From Ensifer sp. WSM1721 (GTDB lineage Bacteria; Pseudomonadota; Alphaproteobacteria; Rhizobiales; Rhizobiaceae), in assembly GCF_000513895.2 (NCBI RefSeq), contig NZ_CP165782.1, positions 3,563,501 to 3,627,500 on the forward strand: a stretch of DNA of 64,000 bases, in the 5' to 3' direction. Every line of letters begins with the position of its first letter. The stretch's first letter is position 1. Of the stretch, positions 63,388 through 64,000 are shown piece by piece. Below the pieces are notes generated by a model. The model was not told the origin of the DNA. It ran no database searches and saw nothing but the letters and a program-made list of their open reading frames with translations. A program made the position numbers and the translations under genes.

Positions 63388-63942
63388 ATGAAGAACATCA
63401 GACGCATAGAGATCCGCCTGGCGGTACCGGACGATCTCATGATGATCGCTTCGGTTCTGGTGCGGACCTGGCGAGCGACCTTTCGCGGCATCATTTCCGA
63501 CGCCTATCTCGAGGCGATGACCGTCGAAGATCAGGCAATCGGGCATGCGCGGCGTATGCGTTTCCCAGGGACTTTCCTCATGGTCGCCGTCGACATGGCG
63601 GAAAAGCGCGTGATCGGCTTTGCCAATTACGGCCGGGCAAGGGGGATGCCGCCCGCCTTCGACCGGGAGCTCTACGAGCTTTACCTCCTGCCGGAGTTCC
63701 ACGGTACAGGCATCGGCTCGGCGCTCGTGCGCACTGTCGCCGGCCATTGCCGCGAGATGGGGGGCTCGTCGCTCTTTGCCTGGGTATTGGCCGACAATCC
63801 AAACAGGGTGTTCTACGAACGCATGGGCGCGCGCGCCGTCGGCCAGGGGCGGGTGAGCGTCGGCGGCGAACGCCTGGATCAGGTCGCCTATCGCTGGGAC
63901 GACCTTGGGGCACTCTCGGGCGCTGGAAATATCTCGACCTGA
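63388..63942 (+). CDS. GNAT N-acetyltransferase
   Basis: A 184-residue acetyltransferase. The fold is shown by IEIRLAVPDDLMMIASVLVR at the start, ELYLLPEFHGTGIGSALVRT (acetyl-CoA loop) near 107-126, and ADNPNRVFYERMGARAVGQG near 143-162. It resembles the RimI-like/YkwB group. The start at 63388 has no strong ribosome binding site (ATCATCA); the frame further upstream is antisense to the thioesterase gene region and unconvincing. It is the last gene in the window. Confidence 0.85.
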   Translation: MKNIRRIEIRLAVPDDLMMIASVLVRTWRATFRGIISDAYLEAMTVEDQAIGHARRMRFPGTFLMVAVDMAEKRVIGFANYGRARGMPPAFDRELYELYLLPEFHGTGIGSALVRTVAGHCREMGGSSLFAWVLADNPNRVFYERMGARAVGQGRVSVGGERLDQVAYRWDDLGALSGAGNIST

Positions 63943-63954
63943 CCGCGGGCAAGG

Positions 63955-63994
63955 CCCTCCCCAACCCCTCCCCACAGGTGGGAGGGCTTGGTGC
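63955..63994. repeat. GC hairpin at the window end
   Basis: CAAGGCCCTCCCCAACCCCT is followed by CCCCACAGGTGGGAGGGCTTG, giving a long inverted repeat (CAAGCCCTCCCAC against its partner with mismatches). It follows the last GNAT gene by 12 bases and could terminate it, or belong to the same GC-rich repeat class as 5839 and 39140. Confidence 0.55.
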
Positions 63995-64000
63995 TCGCTG

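Overview
The window is GC-rich chromosomal DNA from an alphaproteobacterium of the Rhizobiaceae, most likely Sinorhizobium (Ensifer). Three observations point there. AroA is very close to the class II CP4-type EPSP synthase. The window carries eleven copies of a RIME1-type rhizobial intergenic element. The gene orders aroA-cmk-rpsA, infC/rpmI/rplT/pheS/pheT and mbfA with an Irr box are typical of the group. There is no prophage, insertion sequence, CRISPR array or integrated plasmid. This is core chromosome, and its novelty lies in repeats and regulatory sites.

Layout. 0-6 kb: start of a DUF218-like gene, a secreted cupin, tRNA-Ala(GGC), an acidic FYDLN protein, then aroA-cmk-rpsA. 6-14 kb: a large unrecognised acidic protein, small hypotheticals, tRNA-Leu(CAG), a Cache-HAMP class III cyclase, a hydroxyacid dehydrogenase and RNase D. 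14-26 kb: a SelW-like protein, DoxX, GFA, two acetyltransferases, a frameshifted GIY-YIG nuclease inside a palindrome-bounded cassette, lepA, a transporter and regulator, an acetylpolyamine-hydrolase-like gene, an ExoD-like protein and an OmpA lipoprotein. 26-31.8 kb: the elongation factor P modification set (epmB, epmA, efp), cfa and the iron gene mbfA. 32-39 kb: a transglutaminase-like protease, a hydrolase, and infC, rpmI, rplT, pheS, pheT. 39-64 kb: many small metabolic enzymes interleaved with regulators (XRE, three MarR, one Lrp), several in divergent pairs with clear palindromic operators, plus xseA, an M29 aminopeptidase, an arginase-family protein and guaA.

Genes that work together: EpmA and EpmB modify EF-P on Lys34, which is conserved here. 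IF-3, L35, L20 and PheST form the translation cluster. MbfA is preceded by a promoter whose -10 lies in a perfect iron-control element. MarR/EamA, MarR/GST, Lrp/aminotransferase and XRE/membrane protein are divergent regulator-target pairs.

The most interesting non-coding signals are three. First, inverted palindromes bound a small GIY-YIG gene, and a 133-bp gene-less version of the same structure lies 3 kb away; together they resemble a nuclease-encoding element and its MITE-like derivative. Second, a dispersed element of about 110 bp, plus a short partial copy, sits in three convergent gene junctions and supplies stop codons. Third, a RIME element supplies the last codons and stop of a monooxygenase gene. 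Start codons were chosen from ribosome binding sites and family N-termini. No database search was possible.
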